This document shows, in pieces, positions 18,240 to 27,700 of a DNA stretch of 64,000 bases (the stretch's first letter is position 1; the number at the start of each line of letters is the position of its first letter). Source of the DNA: Aquisalinus flavus (GTDB taxonomy: Bacteria; Pseudomonadota; Alphaproteobacteria; Caulobacterales; Parvularculaceae); the NCBI RefSeq assembly GCF_022559625.1, contig NZ_CP042288.1:2862155-2926154 (forward strand). The letters are read 5' to 3'. Made by a program: the position numbers and the translations under genes. The notes under the pieces were generated by a model, which made no database searches, was not told the origin of the DNA, and saw only the letters and a program-made list of their open reading frames with translations.

Positions 18240-21074
18240 ATGTCCGGAAAAACACCGCAAAAAGCAGCCCTCAAGAAGGGCGACCGTCTCTATCTGATCG
18301 ACGGGTCCGCTTATATCTTTCGCGCCTATCACGCCCTGCCGCCGCTGACGCGCAAGTCGGATGGCGCGCCGGTCGGCGCCGTGTCCGGCTTCTGCAACAT
18401 GCTGTGGAAGCTGCTCGCCGATGTGAATGACGACGCGGTAAAGGAAATGGGTACGCCGACCCATTTCGCGGTCATCTTCGACCATTCCTCCGAGACCTTC
18501 CGCAACGAGATGTACACGGAGTACAAGGCCAATCGCGACGAGCCGCCCGATGACCTGAAGCCGCAATTCGCCATGATCCGCGACGCCGTGCGTGCCTTCG
18601 GCCTGCCCTGTATCGAGATGCAGGGCTATGAGGCCGATGACCTGATCTGCACCTATGCGCGCCAGGCCGAACAGGTCGAGGCGGAGACAATCATCATCTC
18701 CTCCGACAAGGATCTGATGCAGCTGATCGGTGAGCATACGATCATGTATGATACGATGAAATCGCGCCGCATCGGCGTCGACGAGGTAATCGAGAAATTC
18801 GGCGTCGGCCCCGACAAGATGATCGACATGCAGGCGCTGATCGGCGATTCCGTCGACAATGTACCCGGCGTGCCCGGCATCGGGCCGAAGACGGCGGCAC
18901 AGCTGCTGGAGGAATTCGGCACGCTGGAAAATCTTCTGGAGAACGCCGGAACCATCAAGCAGAACAAGCGCCGCGAGAGCCTGATCGAGCATGCCGACAA
19001 TGCGCGGCTGTCGAAGAAGCTCGTCACGCTGGAATGCAATGTGCCGATCGAGGCCACGATAGACGAGTTCGTCGTCACGCCCTTCGACCATGCCCGGCTG
19101 ATCGGATATCTCGAGGAGATGGAATTCACGACACTGACGAAACGGGTCCGGGCCAAGGCCGATCAGGCCGGCGCTGATGTGCCTGAACCGTCCGCCCCCG
19201 TTGCGGCGCCTGCGCCCGATGCAAAACCCGTCGACCGGAGCGCCTATGAGACGGTTTTCTCGGCGGAGCGCCTGCGCGACTGGATGGAACGGGCCCGCGC
19301 GCGCGGCCATCTCGCCGTCGATACCGAAACGACCGGGCTCGACTGCATGACGGCAAGGCTTGTCGGCGTGTGCCTGTCGACCGGCCCGGGTGAGGCCTGT
19401 TACGTGCCGCTCGGCCATGGCGGTGACGGGCTGGCTTTCGATGACGAGGATGTCGGCAAACAGATCAAGCTGAACGAGGCGCTGGCGATTCTCAAGCCGG
19501 TGCTGGAGGATGACAGCGTACTGAAGATCGGCCAGAACTTCAAATATGACATGCTGCTGCTGTCGCGCTATGGCATCGACGTCGCGCCGATCGACGACAC
19601 GATGCTGATCTCCTACGCCCTCGATTGCGGTCTCAACGGCCATGGCATGGACGAGCTGGGTGACCGGCATCTCGGTCACACCTGCATCAAGTTCACCGAC
19701 ATTGCCGGCACCGGCAAGAAGCAGAAGACCTTCAACGAGCTGGTCATCCGGGAAGCCGCGCCCTATGCCGCGGAAGATGCGGACGTCACCTTCCGCCTGT
19801 GGCAGGCGCTGAAGCCGCGTCTCGTCAGGGAGCGGATGACCACGCTCTACGAGACGCTGGAACGTCCCATGCCCGCGATCATTTCTGCGATGGAACGCGA
19901 AGGCGTGAAGGTCGATTGCGACGTGCTCTCGCGCCTGTCGTCGGAATTCAACCAGCGCATGGGCGCCCACGAGGCGGCGGCGCGCGAGCTGGCAGGCGAC
20001 GACTTCAATCTCGGCAGCCCGAAACAGATTTCCGATATCCTGTTCGGCCAGATGGGCCTGCCCGGCGGCAAGAAGACCAAGACCGGCGCGTGGTCGACCA
20101 GCGCCGACGTGCTCGATGACCTCGCCGCACAGGGCTATGAGATCGCGCGGGAGATCGTCAGCTGGCGCCAGCTGTCAAAGCTCGTCGGCACCTATACCGA
20201 TGCGCTGCAAAAGGATCTCAACGAGGAAACCGGCCGGGTCCATACCAGCTATTCGCTGGCGTCGACCACGACCGGACGCCTGTCATCGAACGACCCGAAT
20301 CTGCAGAATATCCCGATACGGACGGAGGACGGGCGCAAGATCCGCACCGCCTTCATCGCCGAGGAGGGCCATGTCCTCGTCTCTGCCGACTATAGCCAGA
20401 TCGAGCTGCGTTTGCTGGCCCATATCGCCGACATCACGTCCCTGAAGCAGGCCTTCTCCGATGGCATCGATATCCATGCGATGACCGCATCGGAAATGTT
20501 CGGCGTGCCGATCGAGGGCATGGATCCGATGGTCCGGCGCAAGGCCAAGGCGATCAATTTCGGCATCATCTACGGCATTTCGGCCTTCGGGCTCGCCAAC
20601 CAGCTCGGCATCCCGCGCGGCGAGGCGAAGGACTATATCGACGCCTATTTCGAGAAGTTCCCCGGTATCCGTCAGTATATGGACGACACGAAGAAGACGG
20701 CCATGGCCCATGGCTATGTCGAGACCGTGTTCGGGAGCAAGACCCATACGCCGAACATCAAGGCGAAGATACCGGCCCAGCGCGCCTATGCCGAACGCCA
20801 GGCGATCAACGCGCCGATCCAGGGCTCTGCCGCTGACATCATCCGCCGCGCCATGATCCGCATGCCGGCGGCACTGGAACAGTCAGGGCTATCGGCGAGA
20901 ATGCTGCTGCAGGTGCATGACGAGCTGATCTTCGAATGCCCGGCAGGCGAGGCCGATGACACGCGGGCACTGGTCAAGCGGGTGATGGAAACCGCCTGCG
21001 ACCCTGTGCTGAAAATCAGCGTACCGCTGGTGGTCGAAACCGGCACCGGGCTAAACTGGGACGAAGCGCATTAG
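18240..21074 (+). CDS. polA: DNA polymerase I
   Basis: Full-length Pol I of 944 residues. An N-terminal 5'-3' flap exonuclease covers about 1-300 (LIDGSAYIFRAYHA start, EADDLICTYA). A 3'-5' proofreading domain follows with its metal motif intact (VDTETTGLD, about residue 360). The palm-fingers-thumb polymerase is C-terminal, with SADYSQIELR, the RRKAKAINFGIIYG O-helix and the catalytic QVHDELIFE. It fills gaps during excision repair and removes Okazaki primers. The ATG is preceded by AGAGGAAA. It is convergent with the following serine hydrolase gene, 6 bases apart. Confidence 0.98.
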   Translation: MSGKTPQKAALKKGDRLYLIDGSAYIFRAYHALPPLTRKSDGAPVGAVSGFCNMLWKLLADVNDDAVKEMGTPTHFAVIFDHSSETFRNEMYTEYKANRDEPPDDLKPQFAMIRDAVRAFGLPCIEMQGYEADDLICTYARQAEQVEAETIIISSDKDLMQLIGEHTIMYDTMKSRRIGVDEVIEKFGVGPDKMIDMQALIGDSVDNVPGVPGIGPKTAAQLLEEFGTLENLLENAGTIKQNKRRESLIEHADNARLSKKLVTLECNVPIEATIDEFVVTPFDHARLIGYLEEMEFTTLTKRVRAKADQAGADVPEPSAPVAAPAPDAKPVDRSAYETVFSAERLRDWMERARARGHLAVDTETTGLDCMTARLVGVCLSTGPGEACYVPLGHGGDGLAFDDEDVGKQIKLNEALAILKPVLEDDSVLKIGQNFKYDMLLLSRYGIDVAPIDDTMLISYALDCGLNGHGMDELGDRHLGHTCIKFTDIAGTGKKQKTFNELVIREAAPYAAEDADVTFRLWQALKPRLVRERMTTLYETLERPMPAIISAMEREGVKVDCDVLSRLSSEFNQRMGAHEAAARELAGDDFNLGSPKQISDILFGQMGLPGGKKTKTGAWSTSADVLDDLAAQGYEIAREIVSWRQLSKLVGTYTDALQKDLNEETGRVHTSYSLASTTTGRLSSNDPNLQNIPIRTEDGRKIRTAFIAEEGHVLVSADYSQIELRLLAHIADITSLKQAFSDGIDIHAMTASEMFGVPIEGMDPMVRRKAKAINFGIIYGISAFGLANQLGIPRGEAKDYIDAYFEKFPGIRQYMDDTKKTAMAHGYVETVFGSKTHTPNIKAKIPAQRAYAERQAINAPIQGSAADIIRRAMIRMPAALEQSGLSARMLLQVHDELIFECPAGEADDTRALVKRVMETACDPVLKISVPLVVETGTGLNWDEAH

Positions 21075-21080
21075 GCAGGC

Positions 21081-22265
21081 CTATTGCGCCGGCCTTGCGG
21101 TTTCCTCACTGAGCAGGATACGGATTGCGTCGTTGACGAGGCCACGCCTGGTGTAGATCTTTTCCAGATCCGGGCCGCCGACATTGCTGACCAGGTTGAA
21201 GGTGTACCCGTCCTGCAATCGCACGGCATTGGCGTTGTGGATCGCGCCGGTCTGCCCCTGTCGCTCGGCGGTCATCAGCCACCTGCCTGCACCGGTTGAA
21301 TAGGGAAACACCCATTGTCCGGCTCCGGTATATCCAATGGCACCATCGCCACGCAGCCATTCATCGCGGATCGAATCGAACAGCGGCGCCTCGCTGATCG
21401 CAGTGTTCCAGACAGCCATGTCGCGCGGCGTCGACAGCCCCCCTGCCGCGGCGGTGAGATATCGCGGATACTCCTCCGCCACATAGTCGCCGCCAATGCG
21501 CACATAGCCGGCCATCATCCCGGCCGGGCGGGGGGCTGGCGGCATCATGCCGGAGGCCGTCATGCCAAGCGGCTCCAGCAATTCTGTCTGCAGCAGCTCC
21601 GCGAATGGCCTCGACGTGACCTGTTCGATCACCGTCTGCAGAACGATCGTATCCGTGCGCCGATAGATGAATTCTATGCCGGGATCGCCCCGTTGAGGCA
21701 GGGTACAGATAATTTCAGTCAGCGAATCGACGGGGCCGAGCAGGGCAGCGCCATCGCCGAGGGTGCGATAGAATTCCTCGTCCCTGGCGAGGCCGCTCCT
21801 ATGCGCCATCAACTGGCGCAGGGTCGCGCTGCCCTGGGGCAGGGAGCAAGCTTCGCCCAGATACTGGTTCGCCGAATTGTCGAGCTCCAGAACGCCTTTC
21901 TCTGCCAGCAGGAAGGCAACGGCGCTGGTCCATTGCTTGGTAACCGAGGCAATCGGGAACGGCACGTCCACGTCGTGCTCAAGGCCTGCCTCGATATCGG
22001 CAAAGCCATAGCCTTTCGCAAACATCACCTCGCCATGATGAGTGATGATGACATGGCCCATGAAGCCGTCCTCTTCCATGGCGCGGGTGAAGATCGCATC
22101 CAGCTTCGCGGCCTTGGTTGCGCCTTGCGGTGCAGCGGCATTGCGTTCAGCTTGTGCGGCGACGATCCGGCCCTCATCGGGGATTTTGTCCTCCATGCAG
22201 GCAGTGAGCCAAAGGCCAAGGGCGGCGATGACGGCTATGGCTGGCAGGCCCTGACGCAAAAACAT
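21081..22265 (-). CDS. Serine hydrolase lipoprotein, beta-lactamase/esterase (S12) fold
   Basis: 394 residues. The lipobox ends at Cys23 (WLTAC), so it is a lipoprotein facing the periplasm. The active-site S-x-x-K is Ser107-Lys110 in IASVTKQWTS. The usual second tyrosine motif Y-x-N appears as YRR (near residue 202), and the third K/H-x-G motif is at best HNA near residue 340; both deviations argue against an efficient beta-lactamase. A D-aminopeptidase, esterase or weakly active family member is more likely. It is a single gene, convergent with polA. Confidence 0.85.
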   Translation of the reverse strand: MFLRQGLPAIAVIAALGLWLTACMEDKIPDEGRIVAAQAERNAAAPQGATKAAKLDAIFTRAMEEDGFMGHVIITHHGEVMFAKGYGFADIEAGLEHDVDVPFPIASVTKQWTSAVAFLLAEKGVLELDNSANQYLGEACSLPQGSATLRQLMAHRSGLARDEEFYRTLGDGAALLGPVDSLTEIICTLPQRGDPGIEFIYRRTDTIVLQTVIEQVTSRPFAELLQTELLEPLGMTASGMMPPAPRPAGMMAGYVRIGGDYVAEEYPRYLTAAAGGLSTPRDMAVWNTAISEAPLFDSIRDEWLRGDGAIGYTGAGQWVFPYSTGAGRWLMTAERQGQTGAIHNANAVRLQDGYTFNLVSNVGGPDLEKIYTRRGLVNDAIRILLSEETARPAQ

Positions 22266-22293
22266 GTAACTCTCCTCGGTTCTGCCGCTCGCG

Positions 22294-23217
22294 TCACCTT
22301 AGGCTGGCTGCCGCGATGTCGGCAAGGCGCTCCAGGATAACAGGGCGCGCCCGGCTCACTCCCTTATAGGCGGCCTGCGCGGCCGTCATCGCGGCGAGCT
22401 GGTCATGCATGCGCTTCGCCAGGGCAGCGGCGTTGGGGCGAGCGGCAAACTCGCGCAGTGGATCGAGGCCGATCTTGATCGTGAACAGGATCATGCCGGT
22501 CGCGGGCAGGCGGCGCACGGTCTGGCGTTCGGTGCGTATGCTGATGTGATCGAGTGGATCGCCGCCCGCGTCGAGCCAGGCATCATGGCTGTGCGGCTGC
22601 GGACGGTGCAGGGCCTCCCCTTCGTCTCCCGCATTCTCGTCAAGCGACCAGTTCATGCGCCACAGGATCTGGTTGTCCGGCAGGCGGGAGAACAGCCGGT
22701 TGACGCGCGGGGCAAGGTCGCTTTCATAGCCGGGAACCGGTCCGTGCACGGCCTCCAGTGGCTTGCCGATCTTGTCAGCAAGCCGCCAGGACGACGGAAA
22801 GCACAGGCAGGCGGCAGCCAGCTCATGAGTGCCGTCCTCGCGCGGACGGATCAGGCAGAGATCTTCCTGCACCAGCCGGCCGGCGAGGGTGAGGGGGGCG
22901 CCGCTATGGTCCGCAATCGAGTATGTCACGCCCAGCGGCTTGAGGGTGATCGTCTTGCCATCGCATTCATAGAGATCGGGAAAGAGGCGGGGCAGATGGC
23001 CGATCAGCAGGGCGAGCAGCGCGGCTTCCGCTGAGTGCATCCCCTCGGTCGTCCGATAGACGGCGTCCGGGCGATCCGTCAGCAAGCGGTCTTTTTGCAG
23101 CAGGTGATCGGTCAGATGGGCGTCGGGCTCGATCCAGTCTTCCTCCGCGCACGGCGCCAGGCCCATGGTGAAGGGCTGGGCGGAGCCGTCATAGGGCGTG
23201 TGGCGGAAGGCGGTCAT
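22294..23217 (-). CDS. DUF3445 protein, heme-dependent oxidative N-demethylase-like
   Basis: 307 residues matching the DUF3445/HODM alpha-subunit-like family; typical segments are CFPSSWRLADKIGKPLEAVHGPVPGYE and ILWRMNWSLDE. Characterised relatives are heme-containing subunits of oxidative N-demethylases acting on methylamines with reductase partners. No reductase or GltB-like partner genes are adjacent, so this is a standalone member and its substrate is unknown. It lies 28 bases upstream of the serine hydrolase gene on the same strand. Confidence 0.8.
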   Translation of the reverse strand: MTAFRHTPYDGSAQPFTMGLAPCAEEDWIEPDAHLTDHLLQKDRLLTDRPDAVYRTTEGMHSAEAALLALLIGHLPRLFPDLYECDGKTITLKPLGVTYSIADHSGAPLTLAGRLVQEDLCLIRPREDGTHELAAACLCFPSSWRLADKIGKPLEAVHGPVPGYESDLAPRVNRLFSRLPDNQILWRMNWSLDENAGDEGEALHRPQPHSHDAWLDAGGDPLDHISIRTERQTVRRLPATGMILFTIKIGLDPLREFAARPNAAALAKRMHDQLAAMTAAQAAYKGVSRARPVILERLADIAAASLR

Positions 23218-23272
23218 GCAGTATCTCTAACACACGGGTGAGATTGCGCTGAGGAGTTTGTCGGCCAAAGAA

Positions 23273-23296
23273 GAAGCCCGCGCAATGGCGGGCTCC
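23273..23296 (-). terminator. Probable terminator of the htpX transcript
   Basis: AGCCCGC/AGCGGGCT-type hairpin: a 7-base perfect stem (23275-23281 and 23288-23294) with a 6-base loop. On the minus strand it is followed by a T-rich but interrupted tract. It lies between the htpX stop and the DUF3445 start. Confidence 0.45.
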
Positions 23297-23320
23297 TTCC
23301 GGTCGAGTCATTCAAATAAA

Positions 23321-24229
23321 TTACCCCCACGGGCCGCGCCGGGTCTGCGGCGCTTCCTCGCTATAGGCGGGCGTCTGGCCCATGGAGCGGGCAAGCTCGA
23401 CCAGCCGGTCGATGCGGTTCTGGGTGCCCGGATGAGTCGAGAACAGATTGTCCGCGCCCTTGCCCGACAGCGGGTTCATGATCATCATCTGCCCGGAGGC
23501 CGGGAAGCGCTCCGCCGTCGGATTGGGGATGCGGGCCACGCCGTTGGATATCTTGGCCAGCGCCGAGGCGAGCCAGAGCGGCTGACCGCAGATTTCCGCG
23601 CCGATGCGATCGGCTTCATATTCACGTGTGCGGCTGATCGCCATCTGCACGAGGCCCGCGGCCAGCGGCGCAAAGATCATGATCGCGATGGACCCGATCA
23701 GGCCGACGCGCTCGCGCCCGCCGCCGAAGAACAGCGCGAAATTGGCGAGCATGGAAATCGCGCCGGCCAAGGTCGCGGTCACGGTCATGGTCAGCGTGTC
23801 GCGGTTGCGCACATGGGCCAGCTCATGCGCCATCACGCCGGCGATCTCCTCGTCGCTGAGCACGGCGAGCAGGCCGGTTGTGGCTGCGACGGCAGCATTT
23901 TCCGGATTGCGGCCGGTGGCAAAGGCGTTTGGCTGGTCGTTGTCGATCACATAGATTTTCGGCTGCGGCATACCCGCACGGTGGGCGAGCTCGGAGGTCA
24001 GTTCCGCATAGCTGCGTATGCGGCCTGTCGCCGTTTCCGGGTCGACCTGCTTGGCATTGTACATTTTCAGCACGATCTTGTCGGCGTTCCAGTAGCTGAA
24101 CGCGTTCATGACCGCGGCGAGGACGAGGGCGATCAGCATTCCCGCCTTGCCGCCCAGCAGCAGGCCGATGACCCCGAACAGGGCCGTCATCGCAGCGATA
24201 AGAATGCCGGTGCGCAATACCGAACTCAT
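23321..24229 (-). CDS. htpX: HtpX membrane zinc metalloprotease
   Basis: M48B membrane protease of 302 residues that takes part in quality control of membrane proteins. Two N-terminal membrane helices precede the zinc motif HELAH (135-139); the third ligand is in [12 protein letters not shown]. Two further hydrophobic segments lie between them (about 145-195). I chose the ATG at 24227-24229 because GGAG stands 9 bases upstream and it matches the family start; an in-frame ATG at 24244 would overlap that ribosome site. A heat-shock-type promoter is suggested upstream (see 24262-24289). Confidence 0.95.
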   Translation of the reverse strand: MSSVLRTGILIAAMTALFGVIGLLLGGKAGMLIALVLAAVMNAFSYWNADKIVLKMYNAKQVDPETATGRIRSYAELTSELAHRAGMPQPKIYVIDNDQPNAFATGRNPENAAVAATTGLLAVLSDEEIAGVMAHELAHVRNRDTLTMTVTATLAGAISMLANFALFFGGGRERVGLIGSIAIMIFAPLAAGLVQMAISRTREYEADRIGAEICGQPLWLASALAKISNGVARIPNPTAERFPASGQMMIMNPLSGKGADNLFSTHPGTQNRIDRLVELARSMGQTPAYSEEAPQTRRGPWG

Positions 24230-24261
24230 GGCTTTCCACTCCATTGGTTGAGACCTATATG

Positions 24262-24289
24262 AAATAGGAGAAGCCCACGCCATTACAAG
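24262..24289 (-). promoter_or_regulatory. Possible RpoH-type promoter of htpX
   Basis: On the minus strand, CTTGTAA (24283-24289) and CTCCTATTT (ending at 24262) are spaced like a sigma-32 promoter (CTTGAA, 12-14 bases, CCATNT-like). The -10 element is imperfect. htpX is heat-shock controlled in E. coli, which raises plausibility. Confidence 0.35.
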
Positions 24290-24306
24290 GATATGAGGCC
24301 CGGACA

Positions 24307-24576
24307 ATGACCGGTGAGAACGACGACAAGCGGGTATCGGCAAGCGAAGCCCGGGCCGAGACGCCCGTCCCGACGACCGACGATGGCATCCCGCTGATGG
24401 TCAACGGTGTTGCCCTGAACGAGACCCAGATCGCCGCCCTGCGCGAGGCGCGGGACCGGCGTGCGGCGATCGATGCGCGCGCTGATGTGCCACGGGAGGT
24501 CAATGGTGCCGACCGCGCCGAAGCCACCCGCTATGGCGATTGGGAGAAGGCCGGCCGCGCCATCGATTTCAGCTAG
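24307..24576 (+). CDS. DUF1674 protein, SDHAF4-like
   Basis: Small protein of 89 residues, divergent from htpX. The C-terminal segment [17 protein letters not shown] (73-88) is the conserved end of DUF1674 proteins, whose mitochondrial member SDHAF4 assists flavinylated succinate dehydrogenase subunit assembly. The N-terminal half is acidic, low in complexity and probably disordered. By analogy it may help complex II assembly, but no sdh genes are near. The stop codon forms part of a hairpin (24575-24613). Confidence 0.8.
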   Translation: MTGENDDKRVSASEARAETPVPTTDDGIPLMVNGVALNETQIAALREARDRRAAIDARADVPREVNGADRAEATRYGDWEKAGRAIDFS

Positions 24577-24613
24577 AGCATCGTGCGCCCGACCGGGCGC
24601 ACAAAGATGCTCT
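24575..24613. repeat. Stop-overlapping hairpin
   Basis: Perfect nested inverted repeat: AGAGCATC, one base, TGCGCCC, loop GACC, GGGCGCA, four bases, GATGCTCT. The left arm begins inside the TAG stop of the DUF1674 gene. No T-run follows, so it is an mRNA-end hairpin or repeat arm rather than a classical terminator. It sits 13 bases before the dispersed repeat copy 2. Confidence 0.7.
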
Positions 24614-24626
24614 ACACCATTGAAGT

Positions 24627-24679
24627 AGATCAACTTTCTGCGTTTAAATGATTCCGTTTGAACGCAGGTTGATCTAGGC
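24627..24679. repeat. Dispersed palindromic repeat, copy 2
   Basis: Shares 44 of 53 bases with 8075-8127. Here the palindrome is nearly intact: outer arms GATCAAC/GTTGATC and inner arms CTGCGTTTAAA/TTTGAACGCAG with one mismatch, around the loop TGATTCCG. Confidence 0.7.
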
Positions 24680-24698
24680 AGTCCTGCTCCTGAGACGC

Positions 24699-24730
24699 AA
24701 AAAAAGCGGCCTCCGGGGGCCGCTTTTTTA
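24699..24730. terminator. Bidirectional intrinsic terminator
   Basis: A 12-base perfect stem (AAAAAAGCGGCC / GGCCGCTTTTTT), loop of 6, with T-runs in both directions. It separates the plus-strand DUF1674 gene from the minus-strand autotransporter. Confidence 0.9.
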
Positions 24731-24749
24731 GGTGCCTTGGCTCTTCAGC

Positions 24750-27700
24750 CTACCATTTCAGGCCGACACCGGCGCGCAGGATCACGGCTTCGGTCGTTTC
24801 GCCGATCGTGCCCGAAACGCCCAGATGCAGCTTGGCGTATTCATTCTCATAGGCCACGTCCGCGCCCACGATGGCAGCGCCCTCTTCCGGATCGGTAAAC
24901 AGGGTGAACTCGTCACCGCCGGACAGATATTGGTAATCGGCTTCCAGCGGGTCGTCGTTCAACTCCTGCGACCAGGCGACCGTGAGCTGCGGATGGATCG
25001 TGCCGGGAATGCCGGTATCGTAGATCGAGGGCTGCATCTGGAAGACCTTGCCGACGCGCAGGCCGACATTGGCCCGCAGGCTTTCATGGGTGCGCTCGTC
25101 GACGGCGAGGTCGACGCCATTGCCGCCGCCGGTTTCCTCATAGGCATCCTCCGTGATGCTGATGAAGTCGGCACTGACGAAGGGCTCGGTCGTGATGCCC
25201 AGCATTTCGGCCGAATAGCGCACGCGGGCGCTGGCTGCGATCTGGGAGCCCTCCCACTCGCCAAAGGCGGTGCGGTCGACATCGCCGATCGAGATATTGC
25301 GTTCCGACTCGCTGTCGCTGACTGCATATTCAGCACGCGTATCAAGCTGAATCGGCCCGGCCGAGAAAGCAGCATAGGCGCCGACACCATAGGTCAGGCG
25401 CTCGAACGGGAAGTCGCCGCCCTTCTTCTCGTCATATTTTGCCGATGACAGGCTGACGGACAGACCGACCGCATCGACATAATTGTCGAGACCGGCGTCG
25501 ACACCGGCAGCGAGAGAGAAGCCGCCGCCGTCAAATCCGTTGGAAACCTCGTCGGAACCCCGGTTGAGGAAATAGATCTCCTCCTGGATCCAGAAGGTGC
25601 GCGGATAGGCACCCGCGTTTCTCGCAAGATCGAGCCGTTGGGTGATGATCGACGTCACGGAGTTGTTCTGGGCGCGCGCATAAGCCAGTGGCGCGTCGAG
25701 CGGCCCGGCCAGAAGCTGGCTCAGTGCATCGCGGAAATCGGCCTCCTGGGTGAAGTTCAGGACCAGCGGGCCGAGATCGTCATCGGTTGCCAGCGCTTCC
25801 AGCGTCGGGACATAGGCGGGGGCGAGGCCTTCCTGCAGTCCCAGTTCCTCGGCTGTGCGGCGCTGGACATTCAGGATCAGGCTTTCCGTGCCGGCGGTCG
25901 CGTCAGTCGTCGTGTCGAAAGTGATATTGAACAGATAGGGCGTGTTGCCTTCGGAATCGCCGATCACGAGCTGGGTCGGGTCGACATTCAGGATATTGGC
26001 AATGACGATTTCAGCCGAGATCGTCTCGACGGCACCGCCGATGAAGACAGGCTGGATGGTGGCGCCGTTTTCGAATGTTGCGGTGTCGCTGACAAGGAAA
26101 CTCGTCGCGCCGGTACCGTTCTCGCTGATGCCGATGCCGAGCGTGGAGGCAGAGCCGATGAACAGATTGCTGATAGTCGTGTCCTCTCCGCCGGTCTCGT
26201 AGAAGGTCGAGCCGCCGGACACCGTGATGTCGAGCATGCCGTCGGAATCGGTGATGTCACCGCTGAAGAAGCCGCCGCCGAGAATGTTCAGCACATCCAT
26301 GCCGCCGCCGAACTCGGCATTGCCGATGAAATTGGCATTGTCGAGGGTGAAAATGTCCGCACCCATGCCGAAATCGATATCGCCGAACATGCGGGCCGTC
26401 TGGGACAGGCTGACCGTGTCATTGCCGCCCTGGAAGAAGATATCGCCCTGGGTGACGCCGGCATCGGCGAGATAGCTGTTATCGCCGCTGCCGAACAGGA
26501 TGTCGCCGCGAACCTGGCCGAAATTGGCGCGGTTGCCGTTCTCGTCGTCGAAGGAATCCGACACCGTGTTGCGGATGGTAACGCCGCTCGTGTTGGCGGA
26601 CACGTCGATGGCGATGGCATCGCCGGTCGGTTCTTCGCCTTCATCGTCGGCAAAATCGACGACATTGGCGAAGATTCCGCCGCTATTGACGATTTCGGTC
26701 AGTGTACCGCTTTCGTCCTTGATCGCGATGGCATTGCCATTGTCGGCGGTGACGACCGCTTCGATGCGCAGGTCGTTGCGCAGGCTTGGCAGTGTCGCAT
26801 CTGCATCGATCAGCAGGGCCGTCGCATTGACGGTGCCGAGGGACGCGTCGTCCGCGTTCGACACAGCCTGGATGCTGCCGGCATTGCGCAGGGTATCGAG
26901 GGTGATGTTGCCGAGATGCAGCGCGGTCGCGTCGCCATTATACGATGACGCCCGCACCGTGCCGTCATTGCGGATGCCGCCGAAGATGGTCGCTTCCTCG
27001 ATCCGCGCGCCTGTGGCGTCGACCTGCGAGTACAGCCCGCGCGCGGTGATGTTGCCGCGGTTGACGAAGCCCCAGGCGCCGTAGTCGGCACCGAAGTCGG
27101 ACGTGTCGAGTTCGCCGAGTACGGCACCGCCATGGATAAACAGGGCAGGCGCGCTGCCATCGACGAGCACGCTTGCCGTTGCCGGGGCACTGTAATCGGC
27201 AGGCTGGTCACTGACGGGCACCGGCCCCTGAATGAGGAAGCCGCCATCGACATCGCCGGAGAGGTCGATCGCCGACCCGCTTTGCAGGGCGGCCTGTTCG
27301 TCATTGTTGTTGTCCGGGTCGTCTTCAGCATCGACCGTGCTGTCGAAATAGCCGGTGACCGTGATACTGCCGGCATGCAGCAGCCTGCCTTCGATATCGC
27401 CGTCGATCAGATAGCCGGTCGCGCCGCTGCCGCCGACAAAGCTGATACTTGAGGAGTTGATCGTGACATCCCCGGTCACGGTATCGCGGATCGCAAGACC
27501 GACCGCATTGACACCGCCCACGGTGAAGTCGCCGGCGATCGCCAGGTCGCCGTCAAGCGCACCGGACAGGTCGATGCCGACCGAATTGTCGCCATAGAGC
27601 CGGATCGCCCCGGAGGAACTGAAACTGATATCGCCGGTATGGGTGCCGCCTGCCTGCAACAGCAGACCGTAGCGGTTGTCGGCATAATCGGTGACGTCCT

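Noticed and set aside
17358-19970. 870-codon minus-strand frame opposite pirin, the acetyltransferase and polA
   Set aside because: It is antisense to three well-recognised proteins and has no domain of its own.
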